The notes below the pieces were generated by a model. The model ran no database searches and had not been told where the DNA came from. It was given only the letters and a program-made list of their open reading frames with translations. Of a stretch of 64,000 nucleotides of DNA, positions 39,224-47,759 are shown piece after piece. Numbering within the stretch: the stretch's first letter is position 1; each line of letters starts with the position of its first letter. The DNA comes from a virus: the IMG/VR virus record IMGVR_UViG_3300043466_001742, positions 1 through 64,000 of that record; one strand, given 5' to 3'. The position numbers were made by a program, and so were the translations under genes.

Positions 39224-39370
39224 ATGGAAATAGGTAGAATGACAATAAGTGAGATATATCCTCATTTGGCGATTATATCACACACTTATGGATTAAAATT
39301 ACACAGAGTTAGAGATTTTAGATTTGCAAGAATTATTTTAGCAAACCTTTATAATAGAGAATTAGTATGA
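39224..39370 (+). CDS. Small basic protein, 48 residues
   Basis: MEIGRMTISEIYPHLAIISH continues for 28 more residues with an Arg-rich stretch. It begins one nt after the zinc-ribbon stop and its TGA overlaps the gp47 ATG (ATGA), the same tight coupling seen between real genes here. Unrecognised. Confidence 0.6.
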   Translation: MEIGRMTISEIYPHLAIISHTYGLKLHRVRDFRFARIILANLYNRELV

Positions 39371-40146
39371 TAAAAACTTTAGTTCATTTTTCTGATCTTC
39401 ATCTAAGATTATTTAAAGATCATGACCTTTATAGGTCAATATTAACTGATATGTTAAATCAATGGAAAGAATTAAAACCTTGTCGAATTATCTTCACAGG
39501 TGACCTGGTTCATAGCAAAAACCAATTAACACCAGAATTGATAGAAATGGTGAGTTGGTTATTAACAGAATGTTCTAAAATTACAAAAACAATTATTATA
39601 CCTGGCAATCACGATGCCTTAATCAATAATTCAGATAGGTTAGACGCTTTATCTCCGATTATCGATTCACTAAATAACAATAATATTGTTTATTACAAGG
39701 ATAGAGGTGTTTACGAAGATGAAAATGTCAGTTGGTGTGTATATTCTCAGTTTCAAGGGAATATTCCACCAGATTTGAATGTAGCGACTGGAATTAAAAT
39801 TGGTTTATTCCACGGACCCATTTCCGGTTTAAAAACAGATCTTGGTTTTGAATTTGGGGATGAGGCCTATGATGTTGAAAAATTTAATGGACTTGAAATT
39901 GTTTTATGTGGTGATATTCATAAAAGAGCCGAATTTAAATTTAAAACTGGCAAGGGATTTATGATTGGGTCAACGATACAAAATAATATAGGTGAAAGTA
40001 TAACTAAGCATGGGTATGGTATTTATAACATTGAAACTAAAGAGTATAGATATGTTGATTTATTTAATCCTAAACCTTTTTTAAAATTTTCAATAAAATC
40101 ATTTGAAGATATTGAGAATGGAACTGAATTACTCACAAATTTTTAA
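39367..40146 (+). CDS. 47: Recombination endonuclease subunit gp47 (SbcD/Mre11-like)
   Basis: 259 residues. Metallophosphatase motifs are clear: HFSDLHLRL, IIFTGDLVHSK, IIPGNHDAL, a GLFHGPIS segment and LCGDIHKRA. The partner ATPase gp46 lies at 41633-44011. The complex resects DNA ends for recombination-dependent replication. It is shorter than T4 gp47 (339), with a reduced C-terminal part. Confidence 0.87.
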   Translation: MIKTLVHFSDLHLRLFKDHDLYRSILTDMLNQWKELKPCRIIFTGDLVHSKNQLTPELIEMVSWLLTECSKITKTIIIPGNHDALINNSDRLDALSPIIDSLNNNNIVYYKDRGVYEDENVSWCVYSQFQGNIPPDLNVATGIKIGLFHGPISGLKTDLGFEFGDEAYDVEKFNGLEIVLCGDIHKRAEFKFKTGKGFMIGSTIQNNIGESITKHGYGIYNIETKEYRYVDLFNPKPFLKFSIKSFEDIENGTELLTNF

Positions 40147-40876
40147 TGAAAAATTAATTAAATCCATTAAAGAATATTGTCAATTAAATAATATTGAAGA
40201 TATTGATGGATTTATTAAAAAATGTTTTGAATCGGGGTTCAATATAGAAAAGTATGGATTATTGGGAAAAACACTTAATGAAGGTGAAAAAGACTTAAAA
40301 ACGGGTGTTGTTGAAGAAAAACAGTTAATAAAGGAAGTTATTGTTGAAAAACGAGTGGAAATACCAGTTGAAGTGATTAAAGAAGTTGTTGTTGAAAAAG
40401 AAATAATAAAAGAAGTTCCAGTTGAAACAATCAAAGAAATAGAAAAAGTGATTGAAGTGATTAAGGAAGTTCCGGTTGATAGAGTTATAGAAAAAGAAAT
40501 TTACATAACAGACAATCAACAAATAAATGAACTTGGCGAAAAAATCACCAAATTGGAAGAAAATATTTTCCATTTAGAAAAACAATTAGAAGAAGAAAGG
40601 AAAATTTTTTCCATTAAAACCCAAGAACTGGAAAATAATTTCCAAAAAGAAATGTCTAAAAAGGATAATGAATTAGACGAAGTTAGACGAAGTTTAGACA
40701 TTAAGTTAGACAACACAAATGAAAAAATGCTTCAAGAAACACTCCAGAAGTTAAGAAAAGAGTTGCTTGAAAAAAACGAAAAAATAAAAGAATTAACAAA
40801 AATAAACCAGGACCTACAAAATACAAAAGAAAATAGATTAAGCGCCGTATTCTTGAGAGGTTCAAATTTAAAATAA
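40118..40876 (+). CDS. Coiled-coil protein with KEVPVE-type repeats
   Basis: 252 residues from the ATG at 40118; an in-frame ATG at 40103 would extend the gp47 overlap from 29 to 44 nt. Residues about 85-140 contain repeated IKEVPVE / IEKEI units, and the rest is a long coiled coil. It sits between gp47 and gp46 and could be a structural or scaffold-like partner, but no family is recognised. Confidence 0.65.
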   Translation: MELNYSQIFNEKLIKSIKEYCQLNNIEDIDGFIKKCFESGFNIEKYGLLGKTLNEGEKDLKTGVVEEKQLIKEVIVEKRVEIPVEVIKEVVVEKEIIKEVPVETIKEIEKVIEVIKEVPVDRVIEKEIYITDNQQINELGEKITKLEENIFHLEKQLEEERKIFSIKTQELENNFQKEMSKKDNELDEVRRSLDIKLDNTNEKMLQETLQKLRKELLEKNEKIKELTKINQDLQNTKENRLSAVFLRGSNLK

Positions 40877-40882
40877 AATAGT

Positions 40883-41281
40883 ATGATACAATTAGTAATT
40901 TTTATGTTGGTTGCCTACGGAATGACAAACATTTTGGTCTACGGATCAATTTTTAACGGATTAAGACAATCCATACACAATTGGGGTAATAGTGACTATA
41001 TGGCCTTTAATGGTCTCGGTAAATTCCTATCGGGGCTCATTTCTTGTGTGTTATGTACTTCAACATGGGTTGGATTTTTCCTATCATTAACTTTCTTCTC
41101 ACCAATTCATAATTTTATTGGACTTAATGAATATGTTTCCGTATTCTTTGATGGAATGTTTTCGGCGGGTTCTGTATGGGCAATCAATGCGATAATTGAA
41201 TGGTTTGAAGAAAATAGACCACAAAAGATTGAATATCATCAAGAATCGGAAATTGAGGAAGAACAAATATTAAACGATTAA
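40883..41281 (+). CDS. Small integral membrane protein
   Basis: 132 residues with about three hydrophobic segments: residues 2-23, 48-72 and 82-108. The CVLCTSTWVGF motif recalls DUF1360-type membrane proteins. An acidic tail follows the last helix. Function unknown. Confidence 0.65.
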   Translation: MIQLVIFMLVAYGMTNILVYGSIFNGLRQSIHNWGNSDYMAFNGLGKFLSGLISCVLCTSTWVGFFLSLTFFSPIHNFIGLNEYVSVFFDGMFSAGSVWAINAIIEWFEENRPQKIEYHQESEIEEEQILND

Positions 41282-41293
41282 AAATAAATAAAA

Positions 41294-41626
41294 ATGGGTA
41301 AGAAAGAAAAAGAACGCAGGGCAAAGGTTGCAAAAAGAAACAGAAGAATTGCACAAGAGAAATATTCGATGCAAAACGCATTGAATAAAATGATGAAACA
41401 AATGGCGGAACAAAAAGAAGCCGATAATTTAGCAGTAAAAGTTGGTAATGAAAATATTCCATTTGAAGTTGTGGGTCAACCAACTAACACCGGCATTAAA
41501 GGTTTTGAATTTGAAGGTAATGTCTCGTTCAAAGAGGAAAATCCTGAAATTTTACAAACAACAGAATTTAAACCAGAAGAAACAGTTGTTGATGTTGTAG
41601 AAACAACTGAAAACAACGAGCAGTAA
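41294..41626 (+). CDS. Hypothetical protein, basic head and acidic tail
   Basis: 110 residues; the first 25 are Lys/Arg-rich, the rest Glu-rich. Unrecognised, in the gp47-gp46 operon, 6 nt before gp46. Confidence 0.6.
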   Translation: MGKKEKERRAKVAKRNRRIAQEKYSMQNALNKMMKQMAEQKEADNLAVKVGNENIPFEVVGQPTNTGIKGFEFEGNVSFKEENPEILQTTEFKPEETVVDVVETTENNEQ

Positions 41627-41632
41627 TAAAAT

Positions 41633-44011
41633 ATGGATTTATTTAATCCACCAAAATTATTCAATTACAATATTATGATAAAAGATTTGGATTTTTCAAA
41701 GCTTGAAAACCCATCTATTCAAGTGGTGTGGGAAGACCTACAAGAAAATTTCACACAAGACAAAATGAAAAGTGTTAAACATTACTTCCAAAAGAAGTAT
41801 AACACCACAAATGTTAATGTTGTTACAAAAGTAAAAAATGTTGATACTGAAACTATGCAAACGGTTGATGTGTCAATGAATATTACAGATACAAATTACC
41901 AACTTGATTTGTTAAAAAAATTCTTGGAATCCAAGGGATATGGAGAACACCTTAAAGAAGTTTTGGATTTAAACCAAACGGTTGAAAACAAAATGAAAGA
42001 AGATGATGTTGATACAACACAATTTAAAAAGTGGTATATTAGAAACATTGAGTTCTCCAACTTTTTATCATATGGTGAAAACCAACGACTTGATTTTGAT
42101 AAGTTAAATGGAATAGTTGTTGTTGAATCAGATCCTCCAAATTTTGGAGGTAAAACCGTATTATCGGTGGATTTATTAATGTTCCTATTCTTTAACGAAA
42201 CAACAAAAACATCAAAGGCTGAAGAAGTATTTAATCGATTTACCGATAAAAACTCGGTAGTTGTAAAAGGTGAGATTACAATTGATGGGGAAGATTATAT
42301 TATTGTAAGAACCATTGAAAGAAAAAAATCAAAGAAAGGTGAATGGAATGTTAAGACCGAGCTTGATTTCTTTAAAAAACTACACGATGGATCATTACAG
42401 AATTTCACCGGTGAGCAAAGACGAGAAACTGAAGCTTTCATTAAAAACTCAATCGGAACCAAGGAAGATTTCTTAATGACAATTCTTACAACAGCAACAA
42501 ACCTGGAAGAACTATTGGAATCAAAACCAACCGCCAGAGGGCAAGTCCTATCAAGGTTTATGGGTCTTGAATTTTTAAAGAGAAAAGAAGAAGCGGCAAA
42601 AGAAATTTATTCTTCATTTAGTAAATCAAAAATATCAAACCTTTATAGTTCAGAACAACTAAAACAAGATATTGAAACTTTCGAGGAAAAAATTACTGAA
42701 CTAAATAGCCAGATTGATGTATTACAAAAAGAAGTAAAAGAAATTGAAGAAGGTATTGCAAAAGGAAAGGATTATAGAGATTCAATGTTAAAAAAGAAAC
42801 ACACAGACATTGATAAAGAAATTGCATTACTTAATCCGGAAACAACAAAATCTCAAATTGAGACTTTAAAGAAAGAAAAAGAAGGATATGTTGAATTATT
42901 ATCTAATTTAAAAGTTGTTGAACCAGAACAATATTATAAAGAAGATGAACACGATAAAGTAAAAGAGGATTATAAAAATAAATTCCAATCAAAAATTGAA
43001 CTTGAAACCAAAATTTCTGAAATCGAAAAATTACAATCATCAGTGAAGGGTGGCATTAAGTGCGAACATTGTGGTATTGAGTTAATGAACGCGGCAATAA
43101 CACAACAAAAAATTTCGGAACTTGATGGATTTACACAACAAAAAAAGGTTATTGAGAAGTTAATGACGGAATTATCCAACAAAGAAAAAGAATTTGTTGA
43201 GACAAAAAGACAGTTTGATGAATATGAAAAAAACAAACTTATCAAAGAAAAATATGATTTGAGTGTTGAAAGCTGTGATCTTAAAATATCTGGTTTGGAA
43301 GATAAATTAAAAAGGTGGGATGAAGTCCAGGATAAAATTAAAACAAACGATCAGATTGATGCAATGTTAATCAAAGCTGATTTGAAATTGGATAGTTATG
43401 ATAAACTATTAAGAGAAAAGAACAATACAATCAACTCAAATGAGTATAGTATCAAATCTAACCAGGAAAAGATTACAAACAACAAAAATTTAATTGTAAA
43501 AATTAAAGAAGAGGAAAGTAAGGATAAGATTTATAAAATGTATCTGGAAAGTTATGGTAAAAATGGTGTTAGTAAAATTATTATGAGAACTATGATGCCA
43601 CTTATTAACTCTGAATTACAAAGATTGATGGAAGATTCTTCATATTTCAAATTAGAGATTAGAATTAACGATAAGTCAGAGGTTGAGTTCATCCAGGTAG
43701 ATAATAATACCGGTGTTGAAAAGTTAATGGTTAGTGGTTCTGGTTATGAAAAAACAATTGCTTCACTTGCTTTAAGATCTGTCTTGAGTAAGGTATGTTC
43801 TCTACCAAAACCCAACCTTGTAGTATTCGACGAGGTATTTGGTAAAATAAGTAATGACAACTTAGAAATGGTTTCTGAATTTTTTGTTAAGATTAAGGAT
43901 TATTTTGATAAAGTGTTTGTAATTACACACAATCCAATGGTAAGTCAGTGGGCAGATAGTGTAGTTAAAATTACAAAACAAAATAATATTTCAAAACTCT
44001 TGGTGGACTAG
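41633..44011 (+). CDS. 46: Recombination endonuclease subunit gp46 (SbcC/Rad50-like)
   Basis: 792 residues. An unusual 140-residue N-terminal extension precedes the ATPase head (FSNFLSYGENQRLDF). The P-loop reads DPPNFGGKT with Lys174; the first Gly of the usual GxxxxGK is replaced by Pro. Long coiled coils flank a zinc hook CEHC (Cys477, Cys480). The signature region (LMVSGSGYEKTIASLALRS) and Walker B (LVVFDEVFG) lie near the C-terminus. Works with gp47 in end resection. T4 gp46 has 560 residues; the extra length is in the extension and coiled coil. Confidence 0.88.
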   Translation: MDLFNPPKLFNYNIMIKDLDFSKLENPSIQVVWEDLQENFTQDKMKSVKHYFQKKYNTTNVNVVTKVKNVDTETMQTVDVSMNITDTNYQLDLLKKFLESKGYGEHLKEVLDLNQTVENKMKEDDVDTTQFKKWYIRNIEFSNFLSYGENQRLDFDKLNGIVVVESDPPNFGGKTVLSVDLLMFLFFNETTKTSKAEEVFNRFTDKNSVVVKGEITIDGEDYIIVRTIERKKSKKGEWNVKTELDFFKKLHDGSLQNFTGEQRRETEAFIKNSIGTKEDFLMTILTTATNLEELLESKPTARGQVLSRFMGLEFLKRKEEAAKEIYSSFSKSKISNLYSSEQLKQDIETFEEKITELNSQIDVLQKEVKEIEEGIAKGKDYRDSMLKKKHTDIDKEIALLNPETTKSQIETLKKEKEGYVELLSNLKVVEPEQYYKEDEHDKVKEDYKNKFQSKIELETKISEIEKLQSSVKGGIKCEHCGIELMNAAITQQKISELDGFTQQKKVIEKLMTELSNKEKEFVETKRQFDEYEKNKLIKEKYDLSVESCDLKISGLEDKLKRWDEVQDKIKTNDQIDAMLIKADLKLDSYDKLLREKNNTINSNEYSIKSNQEKITNNKNLIVKIKEEESKDKIYKMYLESYGKNGVSKIIMRTMMPLINSELQRLMEDSSYFKLEIRINDKSEVEFIQVDNNTGVEKLMVSGSGYEKTIASLALRSVLSKVCSLPKPNLVVFDEVFGKISNDNLEMVSEFFVKIKDYFDKVFVITHNPMVSQWADSVVKITKQNNISKLLVD

Positions 44012-44043
44012 AAAATTGTTTGTAAGTTTAGTAAAAAAATATT

Positions 44044-44673
44044 ATGGGGATAAACTCTGAAAAAGGTAGGGAAGTTCAAAAAGAATACTCAACCAAAAAA
44101 GAAAAAGAAATTTGTGAAGTTAGAAATTTAATACAAGTTGGTGGTAGTAAAACTAAAATTGATGGGACTAATGGTAATCAGAATGAAAGTATTAAAAATT
44201 TTTCTGGTAAAAGCACACAAGTTCATTTAACAACTCAAAAAAAATTTATAAAAAAATTTAATTTAAACGGATTAAGTAAAAAATTTATTGAACTTTTTTG
44301 TGGCGATACGACTATTAACAATAATGGTAAAGATCGTTTCCATACAAATGAAATCGATGATGAAATAAAAAATGAATTTTTATCATTTTTAGAACAAAAT
44401 AAAGAAAAAATTATTGAATTGATAATTTGTAATGGTGAAAATATAACTAATGTAACAATAAGAGATTTACAAAATGGTAAAATATATACTAAGAGTTACC
44501 AAGAGATACAAAAAATTTGTGAAAATACAACTTGGGTAATGTTAAAAGGTGGTGTCCATTTAAAAAATGAAAAAAATAAAACAATTTTTCATTTACAAAG
44601 AGAAGGTAAAAAAAATAAAAATAATAGATTTAATGTTTTGTTCCATATTCATAAAAATTTATTTTTAAATTAA
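44044..44673 (+). CDS. Probable type II restriction endonuclease
   Basis: 209 residues. Residues 34-51 read GSKTKIDGTNGNQNESIK, fitting a PD-(D/E)XK core with Asp40, Glu48 and Lys51 in the SIK variant common among type II enzymes. STQVHLTTQKKF and a C-terminal FHLQREGKKN / NVLFHIHKNLF also recall restriction endonucleases. It lies 18 nt before a SPPY DNA methyltransferase, the usual layout of a restriction-modification pair. Alternative: another DNA nuclease of the same fold. Target unknown. Confidence 0.6.
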   Translation: MGINSEKGREVQKEYSTKKEKEICEVRNLIQVGGSKTKIDGTNGNQNESIKNFSGKSTQVHLTTQKKFIKKFNLNGLSKKFIELFCGDTTINNNGKDRFHTNEIDDEIKNEFLSFLEQNKEKIIELIICNGENITNVTIRDLQNGKIYTKSYQEIQKICENTTWVMLKGGVHLKNEKNKTIFHLQREGKKNKNNRFNVLFHIHKNLFLN

Positions 44674-44675
44674 AA

Positions 44676-44685
44676 TATTTATAAT
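44676..44685 (+). promoter_or_regulatory. TATTTATAAT box before the methyltransferase
   Basis: Begins 16 nt before the ATG at 44692; would let the methyltransferase be transcribed apart from the nuclease gene upstream. Confidence 0.35.
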
Positions 44686-44691
44686 TACATT

Positions 44692-45408
44692 ATGTTAAAA
44701 CTTATTTTAGGTGACTCCTTGGATGAATTAAAAAAAATTGATGATGAGTCAATTTCTTGTATTGTCACATCACCACCTTATAATAAAAAAGGATTGATTG
44801 GTAAAGTAAAACCAGGTAATCAAGTTTGGAAAAAATTTAATATAGATTATAATTCGTATGGTGACGACTTGAAAGAAGATGATTATAAAAATTGGATGGT
44901 TCAGATCCTTGACGAAATGTATAGAGTTTTAAAAAAAGATGGATCCATATTCTTTAATCATAAACCAAGAAGACACAATAACAAGGTTTATTTACCAACC
45001 GATTTTATCTCTAAATCAAAATTAGATTTATACCAATTAATAATTTGGAATAGATTGTCTAGTCCAAACATAAGAAAAGATGTTTTATTACCATGTACTG
45101 AACACATTTACTGGTTGACAAAATCAAAACCAAAAGTTTTTAAAAATAATGTGGATAAACAATTTCATTCTGAAGTTTGGATTATAAATCCAGATAAAAA
45201 CACACAACATCCAGCACCTTTTCCACAAAAATTAGTTGAAAATTGTATCTTATTATCAACAGATGAAAACGATGTTGTTTTAGACCCTTTTTTAGGTTCT
45301 GGCACATCAGGAATTGTTGCTAGTAGATTAAATAGAAATTTTATTGGTATTGAAATTGACGAAAAGTATATGGGTTTATCAAAAAGTCTTTTAGAAGAAA
45401 AAATTTAA
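44692..45408 (+). CDS. DNA methyltransferase, N4-cytosine/N6-adenine type
   Basis: 238 residues, beta-class order: catalytic SPPY at residues 27-30, then the SAM motif DPFLGSGTSGIVA near residue 200. It uses SAM to methylate an exocyclic amino group of A or C; SPPY is seen in both N4C and some N6A enzymes. Placed directly after the probable restriction gene, it is the likely protective partner. Confidence 0.82.
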   Translation: MLKLILGDSLDELKKIDDESISCIVTSPPYNKKGLIGKVKPGNQVWKKFNIDYNSYGDDLKEDDYKNWMVQILDEMYRVLKKDGSIFFNHKPRRHNNKVYLPTDFISKSKLDLYQLIIWNRLSSPNIRKDVLLPCTEHIYWLTKSKPKVFKNNVDKQFHSEVWIINPDKNTQHPAPFPQKLVENCILLSTDENDVVLDPFLGSGTSGIVASRLNRNFIGIEIDEKYMGLSKSLLEEKI

Positions 45409-45440
45409 GGGTTTATAACCAACCAATTCAGAATTTTTAC

Positions 45441-45448
45441 TATCTTTG
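45441..45448 (+). promoter_or_regulatory. TATCTTTG -7 element
   Basis: Matches the Bacteroidetes TAnnTTTG element, 28 nt before the ATG at 45469. No TTTG is seen at the usual upstream spacing (a TTTA lies at 45412), so it is weaker than the promoters at 47724, 48619 and 60407. Confidence 0.4.
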
Positions 45449-45468
45449 TTGAACCAAAATAAAAAACT

Positions 45469-46002
45469 ATGAAATATTTATTGTTTGTTTATCCCTGTGA
45501 TGATAGCTGGGACCCAACAGAGTCAAATGAAAAAATAGCAAGTGAATTAGCTACAGTTTCAAAATCAGACGATATAAAATATGTTTATGGTGAAAACCAT
45601 AGTATTTTTCACTTTGATTCGATACTATCACCTTCAGAAATGAGCGACTATGTTGAACTTATTAAGGATGAATCACCAGAGTTTATGTTCGTATTAGCCC
45701 AAGGTGTTAAAAGTGTAAATTCAAATATGGATAGCAATCATTTGGAACACTTATTGAAGGTCAATAAAAGAGGTAGAAAACCAAAGTCAAATCCAATCAA
45801 AGAAGTATTGTCAAACGATCATCTAGGTTTCGATATTTCGAAATTTATGGAAGAGAATAGAATCCGTGTTGAAGAATTTTTAAAAAATCAAGTATGCGAC
45901 TTGACTCTTGACGAAATTTTGGATAAAATTACAGAACAAGGAATTGACTCATTAACAAGAGCTGAGAAAGATAAATTAGACGAATATTCAAAACAAATAT
46001 AA
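45469..46002 (+). CDS. Hypothetical protein with AT-hook-like motif
   Basis: 177 residues. Residues about 100-108 read NKRGRKPKS, matching the AT-hook core RGRKP. The C-terminal DEILDKITEQGIDSLTRAEK resembles a short helical motif (ILDKI ... G ... SLT ... EK) seen at the C-terminus of several Bacteroidetes proteins. Possibly DNA binding. It lies 7 nt before the sigma factor gene and has a host-like -7 element upstream, so a regulatory role is plausible but not shown. Confidence 0.65.
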   Translation: MKYLLFVYPCDDSWDPTESNEKIASELATVSKSDDIKYVYGENHSIFHFDSILSPSEMSDYVELIKDESPEFMFVLAQGVKSVNSNMDSNHLEHLLKVNKRGRKPKSNPIKEVLSNDHLGFDISKFMEENRIRVEEFLKNQVCDLTLDEILDKITEQGIDSLTRAEKDKLDEYSKQI

Positions 46003-46009
46003 TTATAAT

Positions 46010-46810
46010 ATGAAGGAAAAAAACACCGGAGTTCCAATTAACCAGGAAGAGATTTATCACTACCTAAAAGACATTAGAAAGATTAAGGTTATGACACCTG
46101 ATCGTGAAAAAGAACTGGCCATAAAAATGAAGTCAGATGAAATCTCTGATCGTGAAAAAAGAAAAATTGAAGAAGAACTATTACGAGGAAATCTTCGTTT
46201 TGTAATTACGGTTGCAAAACAATACCAAAATCAAGGTCTTGATTTATCGGACCTTATTGCTGAAGGAAATCTTGGATTAATGAAAGCAATTAAAAACTTT
46301 GATTGGAGTAAAGATCTACGATTTATATCATATGCTGTATGGTGGGTTAAACAATCAATTATCCAATCATTAAATGATAATGCAAGAACAATTAGACTCC
46401 CAGTTAATGTTGTCCAAGATTTACATAAAGCAAAAAAAGAAGTTGAGCAATCTGGAAAAAAACTTGACGAGAGGTTTTCATCCCTCCCCTCAATAATCAA
46501 TCTTGATATGAATATCAACGAAGAAGGTGATACACTTATTGATATGATTGTAAATCAAGATGCTGATGCTCCGGACGCTGGATTTGATACCAAAGACATT
46601 TTAAAAGATAAATTATTATCATTACTAAATGTTTTGGACGACCGTGAAAAAGTAATTGTTGGTGACTACTTTGGGTTAACCGGAACACCAAGAACTTTGG
46701 AGGATATTGGATCTGATTTTAATTTAACGAAAGAGCGCGTTAGGCAGATAAAGGAAAAAGCACTTCGTAGACTTCGTAATGAATCATCCGAATTATTTGA
46801 CTACCTATGA
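46010..46810 (+). CDS. RNA polymerase sigma factor, Bacteroidetes RpoD-like
   Basis: 266 residues. Region 1.2 (EEIYHYLKDIRKIKVMTPD), region 2 (LRGNLRFVITVAKQYQNQG; RFISYAVWWVKQSIIQSL) and region 4 (LEDIGSDFNLTKERVRQIKE) are clearly those of a primary sigma factor. Region 3 is much reduced: only about 45 residues lie between regions 2 and 4-linker text. T4 uses the short gp55 for late genes; here a sigma70-type factor may reprogram host polymerase, perhaps toward the TATTTATAA boxes. The next gene overlaps by 4 nt (ATGA). Confidence 0.87.
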   Translation: MKEKNTGVPINQEEIYHYLKDIRKIKVMTPDREKELAIKMKSDEISDREKRKIEEELLRGNLRFVITVAKQYQNQGLDLSDLIAEGNLGLMKAIKNFDWSKDLRFISYAVWWVKQSIIQSLNDNARTIRLPVNVVQDLHKAKKEVEQSGKKLDERFSSLPSIINLDMNINEEGDTLIDMIVNQDADAPDAGFDTKDILKDKLLSLLNVLDDREKVIVGDYFGLTGTPRTLEDIGSDFNLTKERVRQIKEKALRRLRNESSELFDYL

Positions 46811-47718
46811 TAAATGTACTTTCTCTTTTCGACGGGATGAGTTGTGGCCAGATTGCTCTTAATAGAGCTGGAATAAAGTATGATAAGTATTTTGCTTCCG
46901 AGATTGATAAATATGCCATCCAGGTAACACAACACAACTATCCAGAAACAATACAAATTGGAGATATTTTAAATGTTAAAGGAAGTGATTTACCAAAAAT
47001 TGATATTATGTTTGGTGGATCACCTTGTCAGGGATTTTCCTTTGCAGGTAGACAATTAAACTTTGATGATCCACGCAGTAAATTATTTTTTGAATTTGTA
47101 AGATTAAAAAACGAATTAAACCCAAAATATTTTTTATTAGAAAATGTTGTAATGAAACAAGAATTTCAAGACGTTATAACAGAATATATGGGTGTCAAAC
47201 CAATTAAAATAAATAGTTCATTAGTTTCTGCCCAAACTAGAGAACGTCTTTACTGGACAAACATACCAAATGTAAATCAACCAGAAGATCTTGGTATAAA
47301 ATTAGAAGACATTTTAGAAGATATTGGTTCGGACGGTAATTATTATGATAGAAAAAAACTAAATAAGGCAACAATTCTTGGTCGGAGATTAAATGAACAC
47401 GGTAAAAGAGATGATTATAATAAATCAATACCAATCACACAATGTTTGGAAGTTAGAGCAACAAATAGAAATAAAAGTAATTGTATAACAACTGTAGCCA
47501 AGGATAATGTTTTAACAACACTACCAATCGGTAGACATATTGACGCATTTAAAAACAAACTACCTTTTAGATATTACACAATCAAAGAATATTGTAGATT
47601 ACAAACAGTGCCGGATAATTATTTTGATGGTGTTGCTAGTGAAAATCAAATAAGAAAAATGATTGGTAATGGATGGACCGTAGATGTGATTGCACATATT
47701 TTTAAAAATATTTATTAG
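46807..47718 (+). CDS. DNA (cytosine-5) methyltransferase, intein-free
   Basis: 303 residues. SAM motif VLSLFDGMSCGQIAL at the start, catalytic PC motif GGSPCQGFSFAG with Cys74, LLENVV near residue 118, and QTRERLYW. The C-terminal part carries the target-recognition region and a final GNGWTV motif X. It starts inside the sigma stop (ATGA). Its PC motif is the uninterrupted equivalent of the intein site in the enzyme at 1568. Confidence 0.9.
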   Translation: MINVLSLFDGMSCGQIALNRAGIKYDKYFASEIDKYAIQVTQHNYPETIQIGDILNVKGSDLPKIDIMFGGSPCQGFSFAGRQLNFDDPRSKLFFEFVRLKNELNPKYFLLENVVMKQEFQDVITEYMGVKPIKINSSLVSAQTRERLYWTNIPNVNQPEDLGIKLEDILEDIGSDGNYYDRKKLNKATILGRRLNEHGKRDDYNKSIPITQCLEVRATNRNKSNCITTVAKDNVLTTLPIGRHIDAFKNKLPFRYYTIKEYCRLQTVPDNYFDGVASENQIRKMIGNGWTVDVIAHIFKNIY

Positions 47719-47723
47719 GAAAG

Positions 47724-47754
47724 TTTGGTAATTAGAAAAAACTTTTTATCTTTG
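47724..47754 (+). promoter_or_regulatory. Host-type promoter TTTG-N19-TATCTTTG
   Basis: TTTG at 47724-47727 and TATCTTTG at 47747-47754, 19 nt apart: the -33/-7 consensus of Bacteroidetes primary sigma. No protein gene follows on this strand, only the RNA-like region. Confidence 0.75.
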
Positions 47755-47759
47755 TATTA

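Noticed and set aside
39224-39370. Noncoding spacer between the zinc-ribbon gene and gp47
   Set aside because: An open frame fits exactly, with 1-nt spacing upstream and ATGA overlap downstream, so a gene was called.
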